From Gordonia namibiensis NBRC 108229 (lineage in GTDB: Bacteria; Actinomycetota; Actinomycetes; Mycobacteriales; Mycobacteriaceae), in assembly GCF_000298235.1 (NCBI RefSeq), contig NZ_BAHE01000055.1, positions 1-55,791 of the forward strand: 55,791 bases of DNA, written 5' to 3'. A program made the position numbers and the translations under genes. The notes under the pieces were generated by a model. It was not told the origin of the DNA. It did no database searches and worked only from the letters and a program-made list of their open reading frames with translations. This document shows, piece after piece, positions 26,193 to 33,993 of this stretch (within the stretch, counting starts at the first letter, position 1; each line of letters opens with the position of its first letter).

Positions 26193-26219
26193 GTGTTCGA
26201 GTTGTGTTAACTTGAACAC
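26193..26219. promoter_or_regulatory. 27-bp palindromic operator between CoA-transferase and tetR
   Basis: The arms GTGTTCnAGTT and AACTnGAACAC are separated by 5 nt; 10 of 11 positions per arm pair perfectly. It lies 33 bp before the tetR ATG and 63 bp before the CoA-transferase start, where it can block both divergent promoters. This is a textbook layout for a TetR autorepressor site. Confidence 0.75.
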
Positions 26220-26251
26220 AGCTGTACGAGATACTCGGTGAAGGAGCCGTC

Positions 26252-26881
26252 ATGGCCGAGACCCCGACACGTAGTCAGCGTGCGGACGCCCGCCGGAACG
26301 TCGAGGCGATACTCGACGCCGCCGTCCGCGTACTCGCCCGCGATCCCGATGCCTCGGTCGCCGTCATCGCCAGGGAGGCCGGCGTCGGACGCGTGACCCT
26401 GTACGGGCATTTCCAGAACCGCGTCGCGCTGCTGTCGGCCGTTGTCGACCGTGCGCTGAACGAGACCACCGCGGCGATCACCGAGGCACGGCTCGAGGAG
26501 GGCGAACCGTTCGATGCGCTGGCCCGGCTCGTCGTCGCCACATGGTCGGTGACCCACCGTCACGGCGCGCTCGTGGTCGCGGCTCAGCGATCGCTGCCGC
26601 AGGATGCGCTGACGTCGGCCCACGCGGCACCGATGGCCGCAGCGGAAACACTGTTCGAGCGGGGCCAGAGATCGGGCGTGTTCCGCGACGACATCTCCGC
26701 CGCGTGGCTGGTCACCTTGCTGCACAACGTGACCCACGGTGCGTCGACCGCGGTTCACGACGGCCAGCTCGACGCCGTCGAGGCGCCGCGGTTGATCCTC
26801 GCGACGATGGCCGGGACCGTCACCCCGCCCGGGACGCCGGTTCCGTCGGCACTCGATCACGCAGTAGGTGGTGTGTCGTGA
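26252..26881 (+). CDS. TetR-family transcriptional regulator
   Basis: 209 residues. The N-terminal TetR helix-turn-helix (about 14-60) reads NVEAILDAAVRVL, VAVIAREAGVGRVTLYGHFQNRVAL, and the C-terminal domain is a variable all-helical ligand pocket. It is divergent from a CaiB/BaiF CoA-transferase across a strong palindrome, so autoregulation and control of that gene are likely. Its 3' end overlaps the longest reading of the DJ-1 gene downstream. Confidence 0.93.
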   Translation: MAETPTRSQRADARRNVEAILDAAVRVLARDPDASVAVIAREAGVGRVTLYGHFQNRVALLSAVVDRALNETTAAITEARLEEGEPFDALARLVVATWSVTHRHGALVVAAQRSLPQDALTSAHAAPMAAAETLFERGQRSGVFRDDISAAWLVTLLHNVTHGASTAVHDGQLDAVEAPRLILATMAGTVTPPGTPVPSALDHAVGGVS

Positions 26882-28271
26882 GCGCCGGACCACGAGGGGT
26901 GGGGTGGTCCGGCACTCGGTGGGTGTGGCGGCCTGGACCGCGGTCACGATACTGGTGGCGACGGGCGTGTTGGTGGCGGTCGGCCTACCTTCGGCGAAAC
27001 ATGCTGCATCACAGGTGTATCCGGAGCCTCCGGGCCTGCCCGCGACTGTGTCGATGGCGTCCGAGCGGGCGCCGGAGTTCCGTCCCGACCGTCCGACTGT
27101 CGCGATCCTGCTGGCCGCGGAGGGAACCAACGTCGCCGATTCGCTTGCGCCCTATGAGGTCTTCGCCCGGTCCGGTGCGGTGAATGTCTTCCTGGTCGCC
27201 GATGAACCCGAGCCGATCACACTCGGCGGCGGGCTGACCGTGCTGCCCCAGCACACGTTCGCCGAGATCGACACGATGACCGGCGGCGGACCCGACGTCG
27301 TCGTCGTCCCACAGCTGCACGGGAACATCGACGACGAGATGCGCTGGGTGACAGAAATTTTCGAACGGAAACCGAAATCGCTCGTCATGAGTGTCTGCGT
27401 GGGGGCGGAATACCTCGCAGCGGCCGGAATGCTCGACGGGCGACGGGCGACCACGCACTGGCTCAAGCTGATCGGTGTGCGCCGCGACCATCGGCAAGTC
27501 GACTGGGTCGACGGCGTGCGGTTCGTCGAGGATGGGCGGATCATGACCACGGCGGGGGTGCTCTCCGGGATCGACGGTGCGATGCGCGTGGTCGAACGCC
27601 TCGGTGCCGGGGACCAGTTACGTCGGATCGCCGACGAGATCCACTGGAAGGGATACGGTTCGGGCGCACCGGTGGAGATCGACACGACGGGGCTGGGTCC
27701 CGCTGATCTCCCGTTCGCCCTCAGCGCCGCCTATCGATGGGATCCCCCACACAACACTGTGTTGGTGACCGACGGAGTGGGCGAGATCGAGTTGGCTTCC
27801 ACCTATCGGCCGTACACCGAGCTGTCCTGGCTCGCGACGATGACCACGTCGACCGTCGGCGGGCAGCCCGTCGTCTCGCAACACGGTGTCACCGTCGTGC
27901 CAGAGGCGGCGGCGGATGAGGCCGGGCAGGTGGACCGGCTGCTCGTGCCCGGCGACGAGGCCGCCCGCACGCGGATCGCCGAGGCCGCTCCGTCCGGGCC
28001 CGACCCGACGTACCTGCACTCCGGCGACCGTTTCGCCTTCGAGCCGGTCATCGACGACATCGCGGTCCACTACGACCGCGCGACGGCGACCTGGGTGGCC
28101 AAGAGTCTGCAGTATCCGGTGGACGATCCGGGGTCCGGTCGAGACGGGGTGTCGTCGTGGCCCTGGGCCCAGACGGCGATCGCGGCCGCCTTGGTGGCGG
28201 CCGCGATCGGTCTCGTTCAGTTGTCCCGCGTCACGATCGCCGCTGTGCGACGTCGCGGGCGGGAGTCATGA
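26868..28271 (+). CDS. Membrane-anchored DJ-1/PfpI-family protein
   Basis: Up to 467 residues. It has an N-terminal hydrophobic helix (about 20-42) and a GATase1/DJ-1 domain (about 75-275) with VAILLAAEGTNVADSLAPYEVF and the nucleophile-elbow Cys in MSVCVGAEYLAAAGMLDGRRATTHW. A second region (about 295-425) resembles the start of another DJ-1 domain (NTVLVTDGVGEIELASTYRPY) but has no matching Cys. A C-terminal helix and basic tail (about 435-467) end it. GTG 26868 overlaps tetR by 14 bp. GTG 26904, behind GAGGGG, is an alternative start. The Cys domain probably faces outside, judged from the two helices. Function unknown. Confidence 0.8.
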   Translation: MVCRERRTTRGGVVRHSVGVAAWTAVTILVATGVLVAVGLPSAKHAASQVYPEPPGLPATVSMASERAPEFRPDRPTVAILLAAEGTNVADSLAPYEVFARSGAVNVFLVADEPEPITLGGGLTVLPQHTFAEIDTMTGGGPDVVVVPQLHGNIDDEMRWVTEIFERKPKSLVMSVCVGAEYLAAAGMLDGRRATTHWLKLIGVRRDHRQVDWVDGVRFVEDGRIMTTAGVLSGIDGAMRVVERLGAGDQLRRIADEIHWKGYGSGAPVEIDTTGLGPADLPFALSAAYRWDPPHNTVLVTDGVGEIELASTYRPYTELSWLATMTTSTVGGQPVVSQHGVTVVPEAAADEAGQVDRLLVPGDEAARTRIAEAAPSGPDPTYLHSGDRFAFEPVIDDIAVHYDRATATWVAKSLQYPVDDPGSGRDGVSSWPWAQTAIAAALVAAAIGLVQLSRVTIAAVRRRGRES

Positions 28272-29957
28272 CCTGCGGTCGACGGGCTCCAGTGCCGGGT
28301 CGGCGAGCGCCCGCCGGTCGAGGTCGGCGTCGACACCGGAGTCGACGACCGTCTCGCCGGCGATGACCTGTGCGAACTCCTCGTCGGTCGTCGCCGCGGT
28401 CGCCTCGGCTGCGAGTCGCTGCTCTTCACCGGTCAGGGTGTTGAGGGCGACCTCCTTGATGAACAGCACTGCGATCGTGCCGACGATCGCCATCGCCATC
28501 GAGACCAGGAAGATCCGGGCCGTGCCGTCCCCGTACGCGCCGCGAACGATCGCCGCGATGGGTGCGGGCAGTTCGTTGAGGTTCGACAGGCCCGCACCGC
28601 CGGAGCCGGACTGGGTGATGCCGATCGCACGCAGGCCCTGACCGATGAGGTCGGTGACGTGGTTCGACAGCACCGCTCCGAGCACGGAGACGCCGGCCGC
28701 GCCACCGAGTGAGCGGAAGAAGGTCACGGTCGAGGTGGCCGCGCCGAGGTTCTTCGGCTCCACGGTGTTCTGCACCGCGAGCACCAGGTTCTGCATGGTC
28801 ATACCCATGCCGAGTCCCAGGGCGAACAGGTAACCGCTGAGGACCGCCATGTTGGTGTGGGCGTCGATCGTCGCCAGGAGCCCGAAGCCGATCGCCATCA
28901 CGATCGAACCGGCGAGCAGGTAGTTCTTCCAGCGGCCGTACTTGGTGATGAGGCGTCCGGAGAGGGTCGCCGAGACCACCGAGCCGAAGACCATCGGGAG
29001 GGTCAGCAGGCCGGCTGCGGTGGGCGAGTAACCGCGGGCGATCTGGAAGTACTGGCCCAAGAACACCGCGCCACCGAACAGGGCCACGCCGACCGCGATG
29101 CTGGCGATGGTCGCGAGGGTGGTCGTACGTTCCTTGAACAGGTGCAGCGGGATGATCGGGTCCTTGGCCCTGGACTCGGCCCAGATCGCGACGGCGAGCA
29201 GTGCGAGCCCGAGGGCGACCAGACCGAACGACGTGGCCGAGACCCAGTCGAAGTTCTTGCCGGCGAGGGTGACCCAGATGAGGATGACGCTGACGCCGCC
29301 CGAGATCAGCAGGGCGCCGGCGTAGTCGATGTAGACCTTGCGCCGGACGACCGGGAGGTTCAGGGTGCGCTGCACGACGATCATCGCGATGACGGCCAGC
29401 GGGACGCACACGTAGAACGTCCAGCGCCAACCGAGCCAGCTCGTGTCGACGATGACGCCGCCCATCAGCGGTCCGGCGACGGTCGCGATCGACATGACGC
29501 CGGCGATGGCTCCCTGGTAGCGGCCGCGCTCACGCGGGCTGAACATCGACGCGATGACGATCATGACCAGCGACTGCATGCCGCCGAGGCCGAGGCCCTG
29601 GATCACGCGGAAGCCGATCAGCATCGAGACCGACGTCGACAGACCGGCGAGCATCGAGCCGATCGTGAACACGCCCAGCGACAGCTGGACGAGGAGTTTC
29701 TTGCTGAAGACGTCGGACAGCTTGCCCCAGATCGGGGTGGCGGCTGTCGAGGCGAGCAGGGTCGCCGTGACGACCCAGGTGTACTGATCCTGGGTGCCGT
29801 GAAGCTGGGTGATGATCGTCGGCAGCGCGTTCGACACGATCGTGGCCGACGTCAGGGCGACGAACATGCCGAGCAGCAGACCGATCAGCGCGTTGATGCG
29901 CTGCTTGTGGGTCATCGGTGCGTCGACGGGTTCCACGTGTGGTGGGGACGTTGTCAT
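28266..29957 (-). CDS. MFS efflux transporter, DHA2 (EmrB/QacA) family
   Basis: 563 residues with about 14 membrane helices, the DHA2 drug:H+ antiporter size. Motif A is GKLSDVFSKK, and QGLGLGGMQSLVMIVIASMFSPRERGRYQG and GPLMGGVIVDTSWLGWRWTFYV are typical. The ATG at 29957 with GGAGGT 8 bp upstream is chosen over a longer frame to 30128. The gene lies downstream of a marR gene on the same strand, with paired MarR-like boxes about 155 bp upstream. It likely exports hydrophobic toxicants. The 3' end overlaps the convergent DJ-1 gene by 6 bp. Confidence 0.93.
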   Translation of the reverse strand: MTTSPPHVEPVDAPMTHKQRINALIGLLLGMFVALTSATIVSNALPTIITQLHGTQDQYTWVVTATLLASTAATPIWGKLSDVFSKKLLVQLSLGVFTIGSMLAGLSTSVSMLIGFRVIQGLGLGGMQSLVMIVIASMFSPRERGRYQGAIAGVMSIATVAGPLMGGVIVDTSWLGWRWTFYVCVPLAVIAMIVVQRTLNLPVVRRKVYIDYAGALLISGGVSVILIWVTLAGKNFDWVSATSFGLVALGLALLAVAIWAESRAKDPIIPLHLFKERTTTLATIASIAVGVALFGGAVFLGQYFQIARGYSPTAAGLLTLPMVFGSVVSATLSGRLITKYGRWKNYLLAGSIVMAIGFGLLATIDAHTNMAVLSGYLFALGLGMGMTMQNLVLAVQNTVEPKNLGAATSTVTFFRSLGGAAGVSVLGAVLSNHVTDLIGQGLRAIGITQSGSGGAGLSNLNELPAPIAAIVRGAYGDGTARIFLVSMAMAIVGTIAVLFIKEVALNTLTGEEQRLAAEATAATTDEEFAQVIAGETVVDSGVDADLDRRALADPALEPVDRRS

Positions 29958-30112
29958 ACGGGGGTACCTCCGGGGTCGAGCGTGCGCCGTGTGGACGGAG
30001 CCGGATGGCGGCGACCACAGATCGTCGACGAAAAGGGCTCGTCGACCTCGTGGACACAGGTGCCGGGAAAGGGCTGGTGGAAACGGGGGTCCGGCATGGG
30101 CCGCCGCCCGTT

Positions 30113-30161
30113 TAGTTGAATGCTGCAACTATAGGGCGTGAAAGGTGTAACGCGCAACTAA
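30113..30161. promoter_or_regulatory. Candidate MarR boxes upstream of the efflux gene
   Basis: The inverted repeat TAGTTG-N7-CAACTA (30113-30131) is followed by a further half-site GCAACTAA (30154-30161). It lies in the 260-bp gap between marR and the MFS gene. Same-orientation marR-efflux pairs with such palindromes are commonly repressor targets. Confidence 0.5.
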
Positions 30162-30217
30162 CCGAGTTATTCCCCCGGGTGCCCGGACTCTGGTGCCTGC
30201 CCGACCCGTGGTCGACG

Positions 30218-30730
30218 TCAGGACTCAGGGTCGGCGGAGGACTCCGGGTCGACGGTCGGATCGTTGGTCGCCTCGCCGAGTCGATGGAGCAGGCGCGTGA
30301 GGGTGCGGATGTCCTCGGGGTCCCACTGGGCCAGCCGGGCGCGCCACTCGGCGACCGCCGAGGCGAGGACGGCGTCGACCCGTTCGCGCCCGTGATCGGT
30401 CAACGTGACGACGCGGGCCCGCGCGTCACGAGGGTCGGGGTGCCGCTCGGCCAACCCGAGGCGCACGACCGCGTCGATCTGCCGCGTGACCGTCGACTTC
30501 TCCATGCCGACGGCGCTCACCAGGTCGGACATCGGCATCGAGTTGTGGCGGGCGAGCACAGAGATGAGTGGATAGCACGACGGATCGAGGCGGGAGTCGA
30601 TCTCGCGAGCACGCAGACGCGTCCGGATGCGGCCGCGGCGCCAGAAGTCGGTCAGCTCGGCTTCGAGGCCCCCGATGGCGTCGGGATCGATCGGAGCCGG
30701 GGTTGCGACGGGGGTCGGATCCGAGCTCAT
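30218..30730 (-). CDS. MarR-family transcriptional regulator
   Basis: 170 residues from the ATG at 30730 (ribosome site AAAGGA); an upstream in-frame extension to 30961 overlaps the divergent DUF5313 gene and is not credible. The winged helix (about 45-115) reads YPLISVLARHNSMPMSDLVSAVGMEKSTVTRQIDAVVRLGLAERHPDPRDAR, with the Asp-x-Arg wing typical of MarR. It is upstream of, and probably represses, the DHA2 efflux pump. Confidence 0.92.
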   Translation of the reverse strand: MSSDPTPVATPAPIDPDAIGGLEAELTDFWRRGRIRTRLRAREIDSRLDPSCYPLISVLARHNSMPMSDLVSAVGMEKSTVTRQIDAVVRLGLAERHPDPRDARARVVTLTDHGRERVDAVLASAVAEWRARLAQWDPEDIRTLTRLLHRLGEATNDPTVDPESSADPES

Positions 30731-30914
30731 GTCGCGGAGTCCTTTCGCCGATTCGCTGTGCCGAGTCGCGGTCAGACTACCGACCGCGACGTGCTCGGGC
30801 ACACGCAGCCATGTCTGATTTGCCGCGCTCTGTCCGCGCACGGACCGGTCGCGTGGAGTGTGGCCTGCGTCAACCTCTTTGGAGACGGCCTCCCCGATGG
30901 TGCACGATCGAAGA

Positions 30915-31313
30915 GTGAGCACGACTGAACGCACCACCCCGAACGCCGCCCAGTACGTCAAGTACTGCTACTGGGCGCCTCTGCCGAAGTCGATGACCGC
31001 CTGGGTCGAGAACGACCTCGCAGGGCCGGGGGCCTCGGCGCGCATGGTCGTGCGCTGGGCGATCCCGTGCATCATCATCCTGCTCCCGATGCTCTTCGTC
31101 CCGGCGGACTGGGGCGTCCGGTTCACCATGACCGCGCCGATCCTCATCGCCTATCTCTTCTTCTCGATCGCGCTGAACCGCGTCTACCGCCGGCACCGGC
31201 TGGCCCAGCACGGGCTCAACCCCGACCTGGTCAACCGGCTCGAGCGCGAGAAGAACTCCGACCTCTACGACGAGTACCACCGCAAGTACCGCGGCGAGAA
31301 TCGTCGTCGCTGA
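30915..31313 (+). CDS. DUF5313 family small membrane protein
   Basis: 132 residues from the GTG at 30915. It begins TTPNAAQYVKYCYWAPLPKSMTAWVENDLAGPGA, which matches the actinobacterial DUF5313 pattern. Two membrane helices (about 50-70 and 75-95) and a charged C-terminal tail of roughly 40 residues (HRLAQHGLNPDLVNRLEREKN) follow. Function unknown; conserved in mycolic-acid actinobacteria as far as I know the family. An ATG at 30897 is an alternative start. Confidence 0.8.
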   Translation: MSTTERTTPNAAQYVKYCYWAPLPKSMTAWVENDLAGPGASARMVVRWAIPCIIILLPMLFVPADWGVRFTMTAPILIAYLFFSIALNRVYRRHRLAQHGLNPDLVNRLEREKNSDLYDEYHRKYRGENRRR

Positions 31314-31351
31314 TTCCGGCTCTCACGCCGCCGGTGGGGTGACCGTCGACC

Positions 31352-31657
31352 TCAGTCGATGATCCCCGGGAGGCAGAGGCTACCGGTGCATTCGGGGGCC
31401 GATGGTCCCGCGCCCACAGTCGCCGGTGTCGCCGTCGGGGCTTCGTTCGGGAACTCGTCGGTGGGTAGGAACGGTGCGGTGCCCCAGGTGCTGCGTCCAG
31501 ATGTGGAATCCGGGGCGGTGCATCCCCAGAAGAGCTGATAGTTGCCGTCGGGGAGTGTTCGCTCCGGCCAGGTGTACGAGCCGGCCCCCGCCACCTCGTG
31601 TTGACCTGACACGAGGAAGCTCGAGTCGGTGCCCGGTTGCTCACGCGGCGGGGCGAT
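31352..31657 (-). pseudogene. C-terminal remnant of a secreted protein
   Basis: An open frame of 101 codons has protein-like composition (PDGNYQLFWGCTAPDSTSG, then a Pro/Thr/Ala linker and a Cys-containing end ECTGSLCLPGIID) but no start codon with a ribosome site. It is preceded in frame by a TAG at 31658-31660. The first possible start is a GTG at 31612 in the middle of a likely beta domain. It looks like the 3' part of a secreted or wall protein whose 5' part was lost. The parent family is not recognised. Confidence 0.5.
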
Positions 31658-32149
31658 CTACCCAGTTCTGCAGAGTGCAGGTTGAGTGCCGAAGGCCGCC
31701 ACTCGATCTGCACTGCAACGTCGACGCCCAGTGGGCGGGTCATCCCAACTGTGAACACGGGCAACAGAATCGGCGCGCGTCACCCGGCCACGGCGTGCAC
31801 CCCTCAGTACGCCGTGACCGAGGCGACGCATCAGAAGAGCGGGCCGGATCGGCGGCCCTGCTCGGAAAGACCGGCCCCGGTCGATCGTCTTGTGTGGGTC
31901 TGTGGTGCAGACCCGCCTGCCATCGATTCAGTCATATGACTGAGGATCTGTCAAGCCGCACAGGCTGCTGGCCAGGACGAGGACCGAAATCCGTTGTAGC
32001 CCTTGACAGGGCTGTGTTCATGCCGAATTCTGCTTCGGGCGGCTGCAATTCGCAGGCGTCGTCTTCTCCCTCTCGCGGTCGAGAGTGCCGTGAGTTCCCT
32101 CAGTGCATGCGTGTGCGGGATCTTCTCGTGCACCGACGACAGGAGATCC
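31658..32149. other. ~490-bp non-coding stretch with palindrome before cholesterol oxidase
   Basis: I see no convincing gene. Short open frames here lack ribosome sites and family features. It holds a perfect 16-bp palindrome TCAGTCATATGACTGA (31928-31943) and an 8-bp inverted repeat CTGTCAAG (31948-31955)/CTTGACAG (32002-32009). The right arm of the latter contains the -35 hexamer of the promoter at 32003. Part of the stretch may be the lost 5' half of the neighbouring remnant gene. Confidence 0.5.
32003..32031 (+). promoter_or_regulatory. Sigma-70-type promoter for the cholesterol oxidase gene
   Basis: A perfect -35 TTGACA (32003-32008), exactly 17 bp, then AATTCT (32026-32031), which is weaker than TATAAT. 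It lies about 120 bp before the start of the oxidase gene, and the -35 is part of an inverted repeat that could bind a regulator. Confidence 0.5.
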
Positions 32150-33757
32150 ATGACCGGGGCGTTACCGACCAGACGTACCTTCCTCAAGGCCGCGGCGGTC
32201 ACCGCGGCCGGCGCTGCGAGCGCGGTTGCTGTGTCCGCGAACGGAACTGCGGCGTCGGCGGCGCCGGCCCGCCGAGTCCGGCGCACTCGAGAAGAACATC
32301 GGGTGGTGGTCGTCGGCTCGGGTTTCGGCGGAGGCGTCTCCGCCCTCCGTCTCGCGCAGGCCGGTGTGCCGGTCCTGATGCTCGAGCGGGGCAAGCGGTG
32401 GCCGACCGGGCCGAACTCGGAGACCTTCCCGCGGGCGCTGAACCCCGACAAGCGCATGCTGTGGCACGAGTCCACCCCGAATCTGTTCGGCAAGCCGCTG
32501 AGCGTCGAACCTTATGTGGGATTGTTCGAATCGGTTGCGGGAGCGAACATGACGGCGCTGTGTCCCGCGGGGCTCGGCGGCGGATCGCTGGTCTATCAGG
32601 GAATGACACTGCAACCGAGCGAGGCGGTCTTCAACGAGCACTTCCCCAACGCTCTCGACTGGGAGCTGATGAACCGCGTGCACTATCCGCGGGTCGCGAA
32701 GATGCTCAAGGTTGCGGTCGCGCCCGACTCGGTCGTGCGGTCGCCGCAGTACCTGGCGCCGCGACAGTTCGCGAAACGGGTTCGGGCCGTGGGGCTCCCG
32801 TTGCAGAAGATTCCGATGCCCATCGACTGGGGATACGCCGAGGCGGAACTCCGCGGTGAGATGAAGCCGTCGTACACCAACGGTGACGGTGCCATCGGTG
32901 TGAACAACGGCGGCAAGCACAGCGTCGACGTCACCTACATCAAGCAGGCCGAGGCGACCGGGCTCGTGACCGTGCGGACGCTGCACACCGTCCGGCAGGT
33001 CGGCAGGCGCAAGGACGGCAAGTGGTACCTCGACGTCGAACGCACCGACGAGACCGGAAAGGTGCTGGAACACAAGGAGATCATCACCCAGACGCTCATC
33101 ATGGCGGCGGGCAGCGTGAACACCACCAAATTGCTCGTGCGCGCCCGCGAGGCGGGCACGATCACCGACCTGCCCGACGACCTCGGTCGAGGCTGGGGGA
33201 CCAACGCCGACCGCATCTACACGTGGACGAGCCCGAGCATCGACTTCGGCACGGTGCAGGGCGGTCCGGTCGTGTACGGCAGTCCCAACTGGAGCGACCC
33301 GAAGAGTGCGTTCACCGTCGTCCAGGCATCGATCCCCCCGATGCCGGTCTCCGCCAGAACCACAATGCTGGTCGGCTTCGGTGTCAGCCCGGGACGCGGC
33401 GTCATCTCCTACGACTCGACGGCCGGCGACGCGATCATCAAGTGGCCGCACGAGGGCGACTCGGAGATCCAGACCAAACACATCGACGGCGCGGTCCGGA
33501 AGATCGCCGGACCCGACGCGATCCTCACCGACACCAACGCCTTCTTCCCGTCGACCTGGCATGCACTCGGCGGCGCCAACATGGGTACGGTCTGCGACCT
33601 CGAGGGGCGGGTCAAGGGACAGCCCGGACTCTACGTTCTCGACGGTGCGCTCATGCCGGGCACGACCGCGGCGTGCAACCCGTCGATGACCATCGCCGCG
33701 GTCGCCGAACGCGCGCTCGACCGCATCGTCGCAAAAGACGTGGGGGTCACGGTCTGA
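32150..33757 (+). CDS. choD: GMC-type cholesterol oxidase, Tat-exported
   Basis: 535 residues from the ATG at 32150 (AGGAG site; the in-frame extension to 32003 covers the promoter). A twin-arginine signal, TRRTFLKAAAVTAAGAASAVAVSA, is followed by the FAD loop VVVVGSGFGGGVSALRLAQAGV (residues about 50-70), ALCPAGLGGGSLVYQGM, and the active-site His (TWHALGG) and Asn (CNPSMTIAAVAER). These align with His447 and Asn485 of Streptomyces cholesterol oxidase. It oxidises and isomerises 3-beta-hydroxysterols outside the membrane. I cannot separate a true sterol oxidase from a close sterol-like alcohol oxidase. choD is used as a family symbol. Confidence 0.87.
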   Translation: MTGALPTRRTFLKAAAVTAAGAASAVAVSANGTAASAAPARRVRRTREEHRVVVVGSGFGGGVSALRLAQAGVPVLMLERGKRWPTGPNSETFPRALNPDKRMLWHESTPNLFGKPLSVEPYVGLFESVAGANMTALCPAGLGGGSLVYQGMTLQPSEAVFNEHFPNALDWELMNRVHYPRVAKMLKVAVAPDSVVRSPQYLAPRQFAKRVRAVGLPLQKIPMPIDWGYAEAELRGEMKPSYTNGDGAIGVNNGGKHSVDVTYIKQAEATGLVTVRTLHTVRQVGRRKDGKWYLDVERTDETGKVLEHKEIITQTLIMAAGSVNTTKLLVRAREAGTITDLPDDLGRGWGTNADRIYTWTSPSIDFGTVQGGPVVYGSPNWSDPKSAFTVVQASIPPMPVSARTTMLVGFGVSPGRGVISYDSTAGDAIIKWPHEGDSEIQTKHIDGAVRKIAGPDAILTDTNAFFPSTWHALGGANMGTVCDLEGRVKGQPGLYVLDGALMPGTTAACNPSMTIAAVAERALDRIVAKDVGVTV

Positions 33758-33763
33758 CCCTTC

Positions 33764-33868
33764 GTGGCTCGCTTCGCTCGCACCTCAGGGAGCGTCGGGT
33801 GGCTCGCTTCGCTCGCACCTCAGGGAGCGTCGGGTGGCTCGCTTCGCTCGCACCTCAGGGGGCGGCGG
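33764..33868. repeat. Intergenic repeat family 2: three tandem 35-bp units
   Basis: Three head-to-tail 35-bp units start at 33764, 33799 and 33834. Each is GTGGCTCGCTTCGCTCGCAC followed by CTCAGGGAGCGTCGG; the third is diverged at its end. The unit contains the CTCGCACCTCAGGGAGCG arm of the 23198-23296 hairpin. They start 7 bp after the cholesterol oxidase stop, between convergent genes. Confidence 0.8.
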
Positions 33869-33876
33869 TCTGCCGC

Positions 33877-33974
33877 CTGAGATCCGCCCCTGGAGTCCGC
33901 CCTCCAGGGCCCGTCCGATGACACCATGTCCGCGACGTCGCTGCGCAGGGTGTATTTCGGGGGTGGTTCTCAGC
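33877..33974. repeat. ~98-bp element bounded by imperfect inverted repeat (copy B)
   Basis: Left end CTGAGATCCGCCCC (33877-33890) and right end GGGGGTGGTTCTCAG (33959-33973) pair imperfectly. The right 55 bp match copy A (919-973) at 44 of 55 positions. An internal hairpin CTGGAG/CTCCAG lies at 33890-33906. It is located directly downstream of the tandem repeats. Confidence 0.65.
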
Positions 33975-33993
33975 AGCGGTTCACACTGCGGCC

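Noticed and set aside
28857..30119. 420-codon plus-strand frame opposite the MFS gene
   Set aside because: Composition almost entirely Asp, Arg, Gly, His and Gln; reverse of a membrane-protein gene.
31637..31939. 100-codon plus-strand ORF in the non-coding stretch
   Set aside because: No ribosome site, no recognisable domain, overlaps the remnant gene; kept as non-coding.
31352..32149. Insertion sequence or prophage scar
   Set aside because: No transposase or integrase fragment, terminal inverted repeats or target duplication found around the remnant.
33764..33868. CRISPR array
   Set aside because: The 35-bp units are directly adjacent with no spacers, number only three, and there are no cas genes.
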